This document shows, one piece after another, positions 15,240 to 23,939 of a stretch of DNA of 27,449 nt; position 1 is the stretch's first letter; every line of letters begins with the position of its first letter. This DNA is from Flemingiibacterium sp045644145 (GTDB lineage Bacteria; Bacillota; Clostridia; Oscillospirales; CAG-272). The position numbers and the translations under genes were made by a program. Below the pieces are notes generated by a model. The model did no database searches, was not told the DNA's origin, and worked only from the letters and a program-made list of their open reading frames with translations. The stretch spans positions 1 to 27,449 of the forward strand of contig JAZRGK010000054.1 of assembly GCA_045644145.1 (NCBI GenBank), in the 5' to 3' direction.

Positions 15240-18029
15240 ATGAAACTTCTTGATAAGGTGTTCGGCACTTACAGCGAAAGACAGGTCAAAAAGCTTATGC
15301 CGACCGTTGAAAAAATAGAGGCGCTCGCTGACAAGTATAAAGCGATGAGTGACTCTGAGCTTCGCGGCATGACCGCTGTTCTTAAGGGCAGGCTTCAGGC
15401 CGGCGAAACACTTGACGATATTTTGGTGGATGCCTTCGCAACAGCCCGCGAGGCGGCTGACCGAGTGCTTGGAAAGAGACCCTTCAGAGTCCAGCTCCTC
15501 GGCGGTATTATCCTTCATCAGGGGCGTATCGCGGAAATGAAAACCGGTGAAGGTAAAACCCTGGTTGCAACACTTCCTGCATACCTTAATGCGCTGGCAG
15601 GCACGGGTGTGCATATCGTCACCGTAAATGAATACCTTGCAAAGACCGGCAGTGAGGAAATGAGCAAGGTTTACGGCTATCTCGGACTGTCCACCGGTCT
15701 TATCATCCACGATCAGACTAAGGAAGCAAAGAAAAACGCCTACAACGCGGACATAACCTACGGAACCAACAACGAGTTCGGCTTCGACTATCTCCGCGAC
15801 AATATGGTAAACTACAAGGAACAGTTAGTTCAGCGCGACCATGTTTTTGCCATTGTTGACGAGGTGGACTCTATCCTTATCGACGAGGCGAGAACTCCCC
15901 TTATTATCTCCGGTGCTGGCGAAAAGTCTACCGACCTTTATGACCGCGCGGACAAGTTTGTGCGCACTCTCAAAAAGTTTGTTATCAAGGAGCTTGACTC
16001 CAAGGAGCATGACGACAACATTGATGCGAATTATATCGTTGACGAAAAAGCGAAGAACGTAACCCTTACCGGAAGCGGTATCAAGAAGGCAGAGGAGTAT
16101 TTCGATGTGGAAAACCTCTCCGATCCCGAAAACTCCACTCTCTCGCACCATATAAATCAGGCTATCAAGGCTCACGGCTCCATGCAGAGAGATGTGAACT
16201 ACATCGTCAAGGACGGCGAGGTGCTTATAGTTGACGAATTCACCGGACGCGTTATGCCCGGACGCCGTTACTCTGACGGTCTGCATCAGGCAATCGAAGC
16301 CAAAGAGCATGTTGATATTCAGAAAGAATCAAAAACTCTTGCTACCATCACATTCCAGAACTTCTTCCGTCTTTACAAGAAGCTGTCCGGTATGACCGGT
16401 ACGGCGCTTACCGAGGAAAACGAGTTCCGCGAGATATACTCCCTTGACGTTGTTGAGGTTCCCACCAACAAGCCCATGATCAGACGCGACCACAGCGATG
16501 CGGTTTACAAAACCATCCGCGGAAAGTACAACGCCATCGTTGAGCAGATCAAGGCGTGCCACGAAAAGGGTCAGCCCGTGCTTGTAGGTACTGTATCCAT
16601 AGAAAAATCCGAGGAGCTTTCGAAAAAGCTTAAGCTTAACGGAATCCCTCATGTAGTGCTCAACGCAAAGTATCACGAAAAAGAAGCGGAGATAGTTGCT
16701 CAGGCAGGTAAGCTTGGCGCCGTTACCATCTCTACCAACATGGCAGGACGCGGTACGGATATTATGCTTGGCGGTAATGCTGAGTTCCTTGCGAAAAATG
16801 ATCTCCGAAAGCTTGGCTACGACGAATCCGTAATAGTTCTCGCTGTTGGCATGTCAAACGAGGTTGACGAGATAGTTTTAGAAGCAAGAGCTAAGTACCG
16901 CGAGGCACTTGAAAAGCATAAAATCGCTATCGAGCCTGAGGCTGAGAAGGTACGCGAGGCAGGCGGTCTGTTTATTATCGGTACAGAACGCCACGAAAGC
17001 CGCCGTATCGACAATCAGCTCCGCGGACGTTCCGGACGTCAGGGCGACCCCGGTGAATCCAAGTTCTTCCTCTCTCTCGAAGACGACCTTATGCGTCTTT
17101 TCGGAAGCGAACGTGTTATCGGCGTTGTGGAAAAGCTTGGACTTGAGGAAGATCAGCCCATTGATGCAGGAATCCTCTCCAATGCTATTGAGGGCGCTCA
17201 GAAGCGTCTTGAGGACACCAACTTCCAGCGCCGTAAGACTGTCCTTGAATACGACGACGTAATGAATCAGCAGAGAAACATCATCTACACTCAGCGCCGT
17301 TCCGTTCTTGACGGTGCGGATCTCCGCGAAACCGTACGCGGCATGGTAAACGAAACCATCGAGTCCGTGGTAAACGGACATACCGTATCCGACGAGGATC
17401 ATTCCGATTGGAATATTGATGCTATACGCACACATTTCTTCGGACTTCTCTGCCGTGAGGATGATTTCAAGTATACCGAGGACGAGCTTAAGAATCTTGA
17501 CCGCGAGGATATTAAAAAGGTCCTCCATGAGCGTGCGGATGCGCTGTACGCTGAGAAAGAGGAAGTTTTCGGTGAGCAGATGCGTGAGATCGAGCGCGTT
17601 GTGCTTCTCCGTGCCGTTGACCAGAACTGGATGAATCACATTGACGCAATGGATGATCTGCGCGGCTCTGTAGGACTCCAGGCGTATGCTCAGCGCAGTC
17701 CTATCAACGAATATCGCTTCACCGGTGCTGATATGTTCGATGATATGATCGCTCAGATCAGAGAAGATACAACCAGAATGGTGCTTGCCGTTGCTCCAAG
17801 AAAAGAGCAGGAGATAAAGCGCGTTGCTGTTGCTAAAATCACCGGCGAGGGCTTTGAGGGCGGCATCAAGACACGTTCTGCTTCTGCAGGCTCAGCCGCA
17901 AACAGCGGTATCGTAAGCGCCACTGCAAGACAGAACGTAAAGGTTGGCAGAAACGATCCCTGCCCCTGCGGAAGCGGCAAAAAATACAAGAAATGCTGCG
18001 GAAGCGGGCTTAACGATAACGAACAGTAA
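15240..18029 (+). CDS. secA: Preprotein translocase ATPase SecA
   Basis: A 929-residue motor that drives preproteins through SecYEG at the membrane. Walker A is EMKTGEGKTL (99-108) and Walker B / DEAD-like motif DEVDSILIDEARTP (207-220). The preprotein cross-linking domain follows at about 225-370, FTGRVMPGRRYSDG opens the return to the motor domain, and the second motor domain carries TNMAGRGTDI and the arginine-rich GRSGRQGDPG. The helical scaffold leads to a C-terminal zinc/SecB-type tail, NDPCPCGSGKKYKKCCG. The helicase segment reads VNEYLAKTGSEEM where most have a VNDYLAxRDxEWM form. The start is supported by CGGAG before the ATG. It stands alone behind its own weak promoter; the exported glycosidase and TPM proteins here are potential substrates. 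Confidence 0.97.
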   Translation: MKLLDKVFGTYSERQVKKLMPTVEKIEALADKYKAMSDSELRGMTAVLKGRLQAGETLDDILVDAFATAREAADRVLGKRPFRVQLLGGIILHQGRIAEMKTGEGKTLVATLPAYLNALAGTGVHIVTVNEYLAKTGSEEMSKVYGYLGLSTGLIIHDQTKEAKKNAYNADITYGTNNEFGFDYLRDNMVNYKEQLVQRDHVFAIVDEVDSILIDEARTPLIISGAGEKSTDLYDRADKFVRTLKKFVIKELDSKEHDDNIDANYIVDEKAKNVTLTGSGIKKAEEYFDVENLSDPENSTLSHHINQAIKAHGSMQRDVNYIVKDGEVLIVDEFTGRVMPGRRYSDGLHQAIEAKEHVDIQKESKTLATITFQNFFRLYKKLSGMTGTALTEENEFREIYSLDVVEVPTNKPMIRRDHSDAVYKTIRGKYNAIVEQIKACHEKGQPVLVGTVSIEKSEELSKKLKLNGIPHVVLNAKYHEKEAEIVAQAGKLGAVTISTNMAGRGTDIMLGGNAEFLAKNDLRKLGYDESVIVLAVGMSNEVDEIVLEARAKYREALEKHKIAIEPEAEKVREAGGLFIIGTERHESRRIDNQLRGRSGRQGDPGESKFFLSLEDDLMRLFGSERVIGVVEKLGLEEDQPIDAGILSNAIEGAQKRLEDTNFQRRKTVLEYDDVMNQQRNIIYTQRRSVLDGADLRETVRGMVNETIESVVNGHTVSDEDHSDWNIDAIRTHFFGLLCREDDFKYTEDELKNLDREDIKKVLHERADALYAEKEEVFGEQMREIERVVLLRAVDQNWMNHIDAMDDLRGSVGLQAYAQRSPINEYRFTGADMFDDMIAQIREDTTRMVLAVAPRKEQEIKRVAVAKITGEGFEGGIKTRSASAGSAANSGIVSATARQNVKVGRNDPCPCGSGKKYKKCCGSGLNDNEQ

Positions 18030-18042
18030 AAATACACTGCCA

Positions 18043-18068
18043 CATGACACCGCTTTTGCGGTGTCATG
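18043..18068 (+). other. Perfect 11-bp hairpin after secA, no T-run
   Basis: CATGACACCGC (18043-18053) and GCGGTGTCATG (18058-18068) enclose a TTTT loop. The 3' side continues GTTCAAAAAAGG, so it does not look like an efficient terminator. It lies 14 bases after the secA stop and about 20 bases before the next start codon. It may protect the secA 3' end or set the ratio of secA to the genes behind it. Confidence 0.6.
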
Positions 18069-18088
18069 GTTCAAAAAAGGGTGATTTT

Positions 18089-18757
18089 ATGGGCTTCGGT
18101 CATATTTTTATAGGTTACTTTTTCCTTATATTTTTCCCGCTCAGCAGAGTGGAGCTTCTTCCCAACCTTTCTATAGTTGGATGCTTTTTCATGTTCATGG
18201 GGCTAAGGCGGCTGATACATTACTGTAATGATAAGCCGCAGTTTAAGAAGGCGGAATCAGCATTAATCGGGCTTGCTGTACTCAGCGCCGTAACGCTTGT
18301 ATTTGATGCAGTAAAAATGTGCGGTGCCGTGTCTGACAGCGTTAAATCCTACGCCTCGCCTTTCATAAATGTAGCATACGCCGCTATAGTCTGCACCTTT
18401 GTACTGTTTCTTTTAAACGGAATCTGCAAGCTGGCAAAAGAGGTTGGACTTCCCAAACTCTCAAAACGTGCGGTTTGGATGATGAGTGTCACGGTTCTTT
18501 ACGTTGTACTCGAGGTAAGTGCATGCGCTTGTTCGCTCATACTCGGCTTTTCGGGAAGCACATCGGATGTGTTTGCCGCAATTACGGCTTACATGGGGCT
18601 TTTCGCTTTTCTCCTCGCATACCTGTGCATTTTCTTAAATCTTTCTCTCCTTTTTAGCTGCTATGCCCGCATATGCCTTGAGGGGGACGAGGATATGCCC
18701 TACCGCGAGGACATTTTTGATAAAATCGTGGCATCTGTAAACAGAAAAAAGAAATAA
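18089..18757 (+). CDS. Multi-span membrane protein, single-unit form
   Basis: A 222-residue protein with about six hydrophobic segments (roughly 3-18, 24-40, 52-70, 88-110, 126-150, 158-190) and a short basic tail ending RKKK. I do not recognise a named family. Residues 18-46 (LSRVELLPNLSIVGCFF, then MFMGLRRLIHYC) resemble two segments of the next protein, so the two are related. The ATG at 18089 is chosen because AAGGG lies eight bases upstream; an in-frame ATG at 18044 falls inside the hairpin. Thirteen bases separate it from the next gene, and both follow secA on the same strand. Function unknown. Confidence 0.75.
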   Translation: MGFGHIFIGYFFLIFFPLSRVELLPNLSIVGCFFMFMGLRRLIHYCNDKPQFKKAESALIGLAVLSAVTLVFDAVKMCGAVSDSVKSYASPFINVAYAAIVCTFVLFLLNGICKLAKEVGLPKLSKRAVWMMSVTVLYVVLEVSACACSLILGFSGSTSDVFAAITAYMGLFAFLLAYLCIFLNLSLLFSCYARICLEGDEDMPYREDIFDKIVASVNRKKK

Positions 18758-18770
18758 GGGGATATTACAT

Positions 18771-20135
18771 ATGACAACCTTACAAAAAAATAGCGTCACC
18801 AAAAAGGTGTCATCCGCGAGAAACCGTCTTGGCTTCGGATATTTCATTGCCGCCATAATCTTTCTCGCCAATCCATGTATCAATATCATTGATATTCTCC
18901 CCGACTTCTTCGGATATCTGTTTTTGATCGCAGGACTTACAAAATGGGCTGATCTCTGCCCCAACATTTCCGATGCTGTTCAGGGACTTAGAAAGCTTCG
19001 CTGGTTCATGCTGCTAAAGTTGCTTGTTTCACTGCTTGTTCCCATTGTAGACGACACATTTGTGCTTGTTTTTACATTCAGCTTTGCTGTAATAGAGCTT
19101 ATTTATGTGCTCTCTGCGGCTTCACAGCTTTTTGACGGCCTTGAATATTTAGGAACACGCTTCGACAGCAAAAAAGTTTTCGCGAATTTAAAAACACTCC
19201 GCGCTTTAACGGGAATATTCTTTGTACTTAAGTCCGTCTTCTGTGTTCTGCCGGAGCTTTGCTCTCTCGGAAGCTCTGAGTATTACGGAAACATTACAAG
19301 CACGCAAGTTAATATTATGAACTTCAAAGCACCGCTTATGGCAATGAATCTTTTCATGTGGGCGCTTCTTGCAATTCTTTGGCTTGTAAACATCCTGCCG
19401 TACATTAACCGTATTTCAAAAGACACGCCATTCCTTACAAGAATACTCCACGACTACGAGGTTGAGGCAGGAAACAACACTGGTCTTGCAACTCGCCGCA
19501 CGGTTCATACGTCTATCTCACTTATGATTGCAGGCTGTACGTTCTTCCCCAATCTGTGGATAGACGGTGTTAACGTGATCCCAACATTCATAGGTGCTGT
19601 ATTTCTCGTAGCGGCAGCAGTGAAGCTTTCAAAAGCATCACATGTTTCAGGAGCCACAGTAGCCGCTCAGATTGTTTTCGCGATCGTATCTGCGGCATCC
19701 TATTTGCTGTCGTTGATCTTTGAGATTCGCTACGGCATCGGCATGGTACAGTATTCATTCGCGGCATACGATCTTTACAGCGCTGTAACGGCTCTATGCG
19801 TTATAGAATACATAACCATGGGCGCGGCGGTATTCATGATGTACAAAGCGCTTCGCCGCTTGACAAAAGACCACCTCGGTGCGGATGACAACGTAACCGA
19901 CAAGCGTCTAAGCGACATATACGCCCGCCATCAGCGTGAGGCTGACAGAGGCTTAATCGGCGGATTTGTGGGATTTTGGATCATGCTCGCGGTAAACGCG
20001 GTATATTCGGTGATGCGCGTCGGGCTTGCACCGCAGTATTATCTCATTCCGCTTGCGGTAACGGTGATCTGGATAGTGCTTATGGGCGTAAAGCTTCGTG
20101 ACATTGACGAGCAAATAGATTATAAGTATATGTGA
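18771..20135 (+). CDS. Multi-span membrane protein, two-unit form
   Basis: A 454-residue protein with many hydrophobic segments and no signal peptide; function not recognised. Two segments 227 residues apart look alike: residues 34-63 (NPCINIIDILPDFFGYLFLI, then AGLTKWADLC) and 261-290 (NLWIDGVNVIPTFIGAVFLV, then AAAVKLSKAS). The spacing equals the length of the preceding 222-residue protein, which carries one copy. The simplest reading is an internal duplication of a unit of about 225 residues. A polar stretch at about 365-400 (DHLGADDNVTDKRLSDIYARH) separates the last spans. The gene starts 13 bases after its neighbour with AAGGGGATATTACAT before the ATG. Confidence 0.75.
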   Translation: MTTLQKNSVTKKVSSARNRLGFGYFIAAIIFLANPCINIIDILPDFFGYLFLIAGLTKWADLCPNISDAVQGLRKLRWFMLLKLLVSLLVPIVDDTFVLVFTFSFAVIELIYVLSAASQLFDGLEYLGTRFDSKKVFANLKTLRALTGIFFVLKSVFCVLPELCSLGSSEYYGNITSTQVNIMNFKAPLMAMNLFMWALLAILWLVNILPYINRISKDTPFLTRILHDYEVEAGNNTGLATRRTVHTSISLMIAGCTFFPNLWIDGVNVIPTFIGAVFLVAAAVKLSKASHVSGATVAAQIVFAIVSAASYLLSLIFEIRYGIGMVQYSFAAYDLYSAVTALCVIEYITMGAAVFMMYKALRRLTKDHLGADDNVTDKRLSDIYARHQREADRGLIGGFVGFWIMLAVNAVYSVMRVGLAPQYYLIPLAVTVIWIVLMGVKLRDIDEQIDYKYM

Positions 20136-20148
20136 TTACACAAAACGA

Positions 20149-20184
20149 GGAGCTGTTGCACCTGGGTGCAACAGCTCCATTTTC
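20149..20184. terminator. Convergent terminator
   Basis: GGAGCTGTTGCAC (20149-20161) and GTGCAACAGCTCC (20166-20178) form a perfect 13-bp stem with a CTGG loop, followed by ATTTTC on the plus strand and TCGTTTTG on the minus strand. It separates the converging membrane protein gene and TPM gene. Confidence 0.8.
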
Positions 20185-20208
20185 ATATTTTAAATTAAAT
20201 CCCGCCTT

Positions 20209-21057
20209 TTAAAATCTTCCGCCGCGTCCGCCATGTGAACGCCCCGAAGAACTGCGGTGACTTCCGCCGGAGTGTGATCCGCCCGAATTGTTTGTTTGCC
20301 GCGGCGTGCGCACCACATTGCTGTAGAGGTAATTGTCGCTTTGCGATGTCACATTCAGACTGCCGTTTACAATGTATTCGGATGCGCCTGACTGCATGCG
20401 CACGGTATTCATACCGCCTTTCATTATGCTGACCATGATGAAGGATATTATAAAGCCTGCAATAACTGACGGTATTATGAAGTCAAACGGAGTCAATTCT
20501 TCCTCGTATTCATAACCGTAGTCATAATCGTAACCGTAGTCGTAGTCATACGCATTATCCGTTTCGAGAACATAGCCGTTTTGTGCGGCTCTAATATAAT
20601 CGGCAGACACAGATGCATATGTACTGAAGGCTTGATAGTAGCTTGCATCAGCCAAATAATCAAAAAACGTATTTTCGACAGTGTACAGTACATTATCCGA
20701 AAGTACAGTCATACAGCTTCCGTGGGTGGTTATCCACCATTCGCGCTCGCCAATATCAATAAGGAGCAAAACGCCGTCATCGTCATCGCCGTAGCCGTAG
20801 CCGTTTGAATCGTAGAAATCATCGGCATACTCCATGGCAGATTTTCCGCCCGTACCGTTAACCGTTACAACAGCGATTTCAACAGAAAGCTCTCCTGAAA
20901 GCTTTTCAAGTTCGCTTGTAAGCGTGGCTTCCTCGTAATCGGTTAGAAGATCGGCTTCATCTACTACAAGCCCAAGTGTTCTGTCGGCACAGACGGGAGA
21001 TATCAGCAAAAATACCGCAAAAACCGAGGATAAAATCAAGGTAAATATCTTTTTCAT
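20209..21057 (-). CDS. TPM-domain exported protein (YdjH/YgcG-like)
   Basis: A 282-residue protein with a signal peptide (1 to about 24, ending PVCA), then a TPM domain at about 27-160 (VVDEADLLTD, then ELSVEIAVVTVNG, then DDDDGVLLLIDIGEREWWITT). Next comes a Tyr/Asp repeat at about 177-193 (DYDYGYDYDYGYEYEEE), one membrane helix at about 198-220, and a Gly/Ser/His-rich tail ending GGRGGRF. TPM domains are found in thylakoid lumen and bacterial envelope proteins; acid phosphatase activity has been proposed for some. The ATG at 21057 lies four bases after the zinc-ribbon gene ends, with GGGAGG over the junction. Resembles B. subtilis YdjH (UPF0603). Confidence 0.85.
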   Translation of the reverse strand: MKKIFTLILSSVFAVFLLISPVCADRTLGLVVDEADLLTDYEEATLTSELEKLSGELSVEIAVVTVNGTGGKSAMEYADDFYDSNGYGYGDDDDGVLLLIDIGEREWWITTHGSCMTVLSDNVLYTVENTFFDYLADASYYQAFSTYASVSADYIRAAQNGYVLETDNAYDYDYGYDYDYGYEYEEELTPFDFIIPSVIAGFIISFIMVSIMKGGMNTVRMQSGASEYIVNGSLNVTSQSDNYLYSNVVRTPRQTNNSGGSHSGGSHRSSSGRSHGGRGGRF

Positions 21058-21061
21058 GATC

Positions 21062-22153
21062 TTAGCCTCCCACCATGTTTATGATGTTGAGAATTGCAAA
21101 CACTGCGGCGCTGAAGCCTGCGGCTCCTATAAGCAGATAACGCCAATAAGTGCCCCTGTCCACGGGAAGATTTCCCACGAATTTTCCGGTCTGCCCGTTC
21201 ATTGCGAAAGTGAACTTCTTATCATTCCATGTGGTATTAAGAAGCCAAACGGGATAAAGAACATATCTCGCTTTGCCGCCGTTACATCTTATAGAGCTTT
21301 GCTCGGTGTTTACCGAAGAATATCCGGTTACAGTGCTTCTGAAAGCATCCTCTGCGCTCTTTTTTATGCGCTCGTTTGCTCTTGCCCGACTGTCCTCTAC
21401 GGAAACATCGTATCTGTCGGCAAGATATCCCGAAAGATATGCCGTGCTGAAATCCACCGCCTCGGAAAAATCGAAGGGCTCAATAGATTCCATAAGATCA
21501 TCCGCCATTTTTGTTGAGCCGTCAACCGGAACATGTCTAAACCCCACATTGCCTGCCCGTGTTACTGAAAAATATCTGGTTTCGACACAGTTATGGGACG
21601 GCGTGGTGTAGGAACGAACCTTTGTGGCACGGTAGCGTATATTGGCTTCGGCATCCGCATCGTATACCCAAAAAGGAACATAAATTCCCTTTATTTCGTC
21701 AATATGATTCTGATTCTTGAACACCGCCGGGAGAAGCCGCTTACCCTTGATATGCTTCTCGTACGCCGCCTTAGCCGCTTTTTTATCAAGCTTAAACGGA
21801 ATAACCATATCCGGCTTAAGATCTCCTGCAAGCTGCCCTTTCATAATAACGGGATTTCCGCAGTAGGGGCATTTGGAAGCCGCTGTGGTATCATCAGCAA
21901 TGATCTCACCGGCACATGTACCACAGGTGTACACATGAATCCCCTCTGCATCACTCTCGTTCCACTGAGCCGAAGATGCGGCATCCCAATTCATATTGTC
22001 GCCGGCATCGCGCTTAAGATCCTCATCGTAATTCTTAAGATCGGCAAGCTCGAACTCCGTGTCGCAATACGGACACTTGGGCTTTTGCGAGGCGGTATCA
22101 AATTCTATCATTCCGCCGCAGCACGGGCACTTATATGTGCAAATTCCGTTCAT
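21062..22153 (-). CDS. Zinc-ribbon membrane protein (YdjG-like)
   Basis: A 363-residue protein with two TFIIB-type zinc ribbons at the N-terminus: CPCCGG (9-14) with CPYC (27-30), and CGTCAGE with CPYCGNP (about 76-98). A middle region of about 220 residues follows, containing IKGIYVPFWVYDADA and YVLYPVWLLNT. One hydrophobic helix lies at about 340-360. No signal peptide, so the ribbons are probably cytoplasmic. The domain order matches the YdjG-type partner of SPFH and TPM proteins. Its ATG overlaps the SPFH stop codon by one base (TAATG) and GAGGGTGA lies just before, so translation is coupled. Confidence 0.82.
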   Translation of the reverse strand: MNGICTYKCPCCGGMIEFDTASQKPKCPYCDTEFELADLKNYDEDLKRDAGDNMNWDAASSAQWNESDAEGIHVYTCGTCAGEIIADDTTAASKCPYCGNPVIMKGQLAGDLKPDMVIPFKLDKKAAKAAYEKHIKGKRLLPAVFKNQNHIDEIKGIYVPFWVYDADAEANIRYRATKVRSYTTPSHNCVETRYFSVTRAGNVGFRHVPVDGSTKMADDLMESIEPFDFSEAVDFSTAYLSGYLADRYDVSVEDSRARANERIKKSAEDAFRSTVTGYSSVNTEQSSIRCNGGKARYVLYPVWLLNTTWNDKKFTFAMNGQTGKFVGNLPVDRGTYWRYLLIGAAGFSAAVFAILNIINMVGG

Positions 22154-23454
22154 TATTTCGCGTCACCCTCATCAAATTTATCGCCGCACTCGGGACAGAA
22201 TTTCGGGGGATTCTTCAGGTCTTCCGGCTCCCATCCGCATTTGTCGCACTTATAGGTGGGTGCGCCTACAGGCTTCTTTGCACCGCACTCGGGGCAGAAC
22301 TTGCCCTTGTTCACAGCACCGCAGGCGCAGCTCCATCCGTCAGCCGCAGGCTTCGGTGCGCCGCACTCAGCGCAGAATTTACCGGTGGCAACCGCACCGC
22401 AGGTGCACTTCCATCCGCCAACCGCAGGCGTAGGCGCCGTTGCAGGCTGTTTCTGACCCATATCATAAAGATTCTGTGCGTTGATTCCACCCTGATTCAT
22501 TGCCATGCCCATACCCATAAAGCCGGTCATAGCGCCTGCTTCGTTGGAAGCTGCCGCACGCATAGCATCCGCCTGTGCACCTACGAGAGTCGCCCCTGCC
22601 ATGGTAGGATCGCGGTACATCGCAGTCTTTTGCGCCGTTTTCAGCATTTCCTGATCTTCCTCGGTGAGGGTAGGCGGATTCATGGCAACCTTTACATCAC
22701 CAATACCCCGTGCGCCCCATTCCGAAGCAAGCTCATCATTTAAAAATTTCTCAAGCTCATTTGTATGTGCCGGAATCTGACTTGGGCGAAGCTCAAGCGC
22801 CGACAGCTTTGAAAGTGCCGGTCCTAGTGCACTGATAAATTCCGTCTTCATAGTGTCACGGAGATTATCCTTACTGTAGGAATCCGTTACATTGCCGCCG
22901 ATGTTCGTATAGAATTTAAGCGGGTCGGTAAGGCGGAAGGTGTAAATACCGTTACAGCGCAGGGACACGTCAACGTCAAAGTTGATTCTGGAATCTACTA
23001 CTCTGAAGGAAATAGGAGTAGCTGTGCCGAATTTGTTGTCGAGAATTTCCTTGGTATTGAAATAGTAAACTCTCTGATCCTTGCCGGTATCGCCACCGTA
23101 AGTAAAACGCTTACCGATGGTTTTAAATGTTTCAATTATGGATTCTCCGAGATTTCCTGCAAAGATCGAAGGCTCGGTAGAGGAATCGTAAGTAAATTCA
23201 CCCGGTTCAGCGCAGACCTCAACGACCTTGCCCTGCTCAACGATGATCATACACTGTCCGTCAGCAACGGCGATTCCGGATCCGTTTGAAATAATGTTAT
23301 CCGATGCTTTGGTGTTTGACGAACGGTTTCCTATGCGTTTCTGACCTTTTACCATTAGAATATCGTTGTCAATGGATTCACAGTAGAAAAATTCCTTCCA
23401 CTGATCTGCCAGCGCTCCGCCAAGTGCGCCAAGTCCTGCTTTAATAAGTCCCAT
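22153..23454 (-). CDS. SPFH-domain protein with zinc ribbons (YdjI-like)
   Basis: A 433-residue protein of the SPFH 'virion core' type. Residues about 20-270 form the SPFH/band-7-like part (WKEFFYCESIDNDILMVKG, then VDSRINFDVDVSLRCNGIYTFRL). A short Met/Ala/Gly-rich stretch follows at about 300-335. Three zinc ribbons end the protein: CTCG with CAECG, CACG with CPECG, and CDKCG with CPECGDKF. In B. subtilis the YdjI protein is reported to help tie PspA to the membrane together with YdjG and YdjH; the same role here is inferred from gene set only. GGAGG precedes the ATG. First gene of a three-gene unit behind the promoter at 23503-23531. Confidence 0.88.
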   Translation of the reverse strand: MGLIKAGLGALGGALADQWKEFFYCESIDNDILMVKGQKRIGNRSSNTKASDNIISNGSGIAVADGQCMIIVEQGKVVEVCAEPGEFTYDSSTEPSIFAGNLGESIIETFKTIGKRFTYGGDTGKDQRVYYFNTKEILDNKFGTATPISFRVVDSRINFDVDVSLRCNGIYTFRLTDPLKFYTNIGGNVTDSYSKDNLRDTMKTEFISALGPALSKLSALELRPSQIPAHTNELEKFLNDELASEWGARGIGDVKVAMNPPTLTEEDQEMLKTAQKTAMYRDPTMAGATLVGAQADAMRAAASNEAGAMTGFMGMGMAMNQGGINAQNLYDMGQKQPATAPTPAVGGWKCTCGAVATGKFCAECGAPKPAADGWSCACGAVNKGKFCPECGAKKPVGAPTYKCDKCGWEPEDLKNPPKFCPECGDKFDEGDAK

Positions 23455-23502
23455 AATGAGTATACCTCCATTGTATATTAAACGACATTGCCGCTTTAAT
23501 TT

Positions 23503-23531
23503 ATTCTATCATATTCAACATAAAAATTCAA
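23503..23531 (-). promoter_or_regulatory. Promoter of the SPFH / zinc-ribbon / TPM unit
   Basis: On the minus strand TTGAAT (23531-23526) and TAGAAT (23508-23503) are 17 bases apart; four and five bases match the consensus. It leaves a leader of about 40 bases before the ATG at 23454. Confidence 0.6.
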
Positions 23532-23596
23532 TGAGTTAAATGAAAATTTTCTTTGTTCAAACAAAATTTTTTGAAGTAATCTTTTATATTGACACT

Positions 23597-23732
23597 GTTA
23601 GGAATGGACCGCCGGCACAGCACGCAATAACTTGCATTTATACTGTGACTGTATAGACGGCAGGAACAATCGCTATCCTTACGAGGCTCCAGCGCAGAAG
23701 ACGCAAGTATAAAGATTGCTCCTAACGTTTTT
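23597..23732 (+). ncRNA. Candidate structured non-coding RNA
   Basis: Most of the 485-base gap between the SPFH gene and gdpP is this element. GTTAGGA (23597-23603) pairs with TCCTAAC (23720-23726) and is followed by GTTTTTG, a terminator-like end on the plus strand. Inside, GCCG (23611-23614) pairs with CGGC (23658-23661). That encloses CACAG (23616-23620) with CTGTG (23643-23647), which encloses GCAA-TAAC-TTGC (23624-23635). A second arm pairs GGAACAATC (23663-23671) with GATTGCTCC (23714-23722) through one mismatch; its GGA/TCC part competes with the closing stem, so two folds are possible. No reading frame with a ribosome site is present. I cannot match it to 6S, SRP, RNase P or a known riboswitch. 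No clear promoter; strand is inferred from the T-run. Confidence 0.5.
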
Positions 23733-23838
23733 GATTAAATATGCACGTCCCATGAGCGGGAATTAACATATTGCCGAGAAAAAACGTCAAAAAATGCGAA
23801 AAACGTAAAATTTAGTGAACTTTTTTCTTCGATATATA

Positions 23839-23867
23839 TAGACATATTCAAAAATAAGTGGTATAAT
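23839..23867 (+). promoter_or_regulatory. gdpP promoter
   Basis: TAGACA (23839-23844) and TATAAT (23862-23867) with a 17-base spacer, the same hexamer pair as at 7613. It implies a leader of about 65 bases and separates the gdpP transcript from the structured element upstream. Confidence 0.75.
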
Positions 23868-23939
23868 ATAGTTTAGCATGGAGTATTATCGCCATCGGCT
23901 GAGAACGTTTGTATCGGTCTTCGGCGGAAAGGAAACGAA

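Noticed and set aside
16878..17639. Long open frame of 253 codons on the minus strand
   Set aside because: Lies wholly opposite secA, whose protein is conserved over this range; no ribosome site. Mirror frame of a codon-biased gene.
22135..22743. Open frame of 202 codons on the plus strand opposite the SPFH gene
   Set aside because: The translated sequence is Cys/Arg/Ala-rich and without domains; the minus-strand protein shows clear zinc ribbons here.
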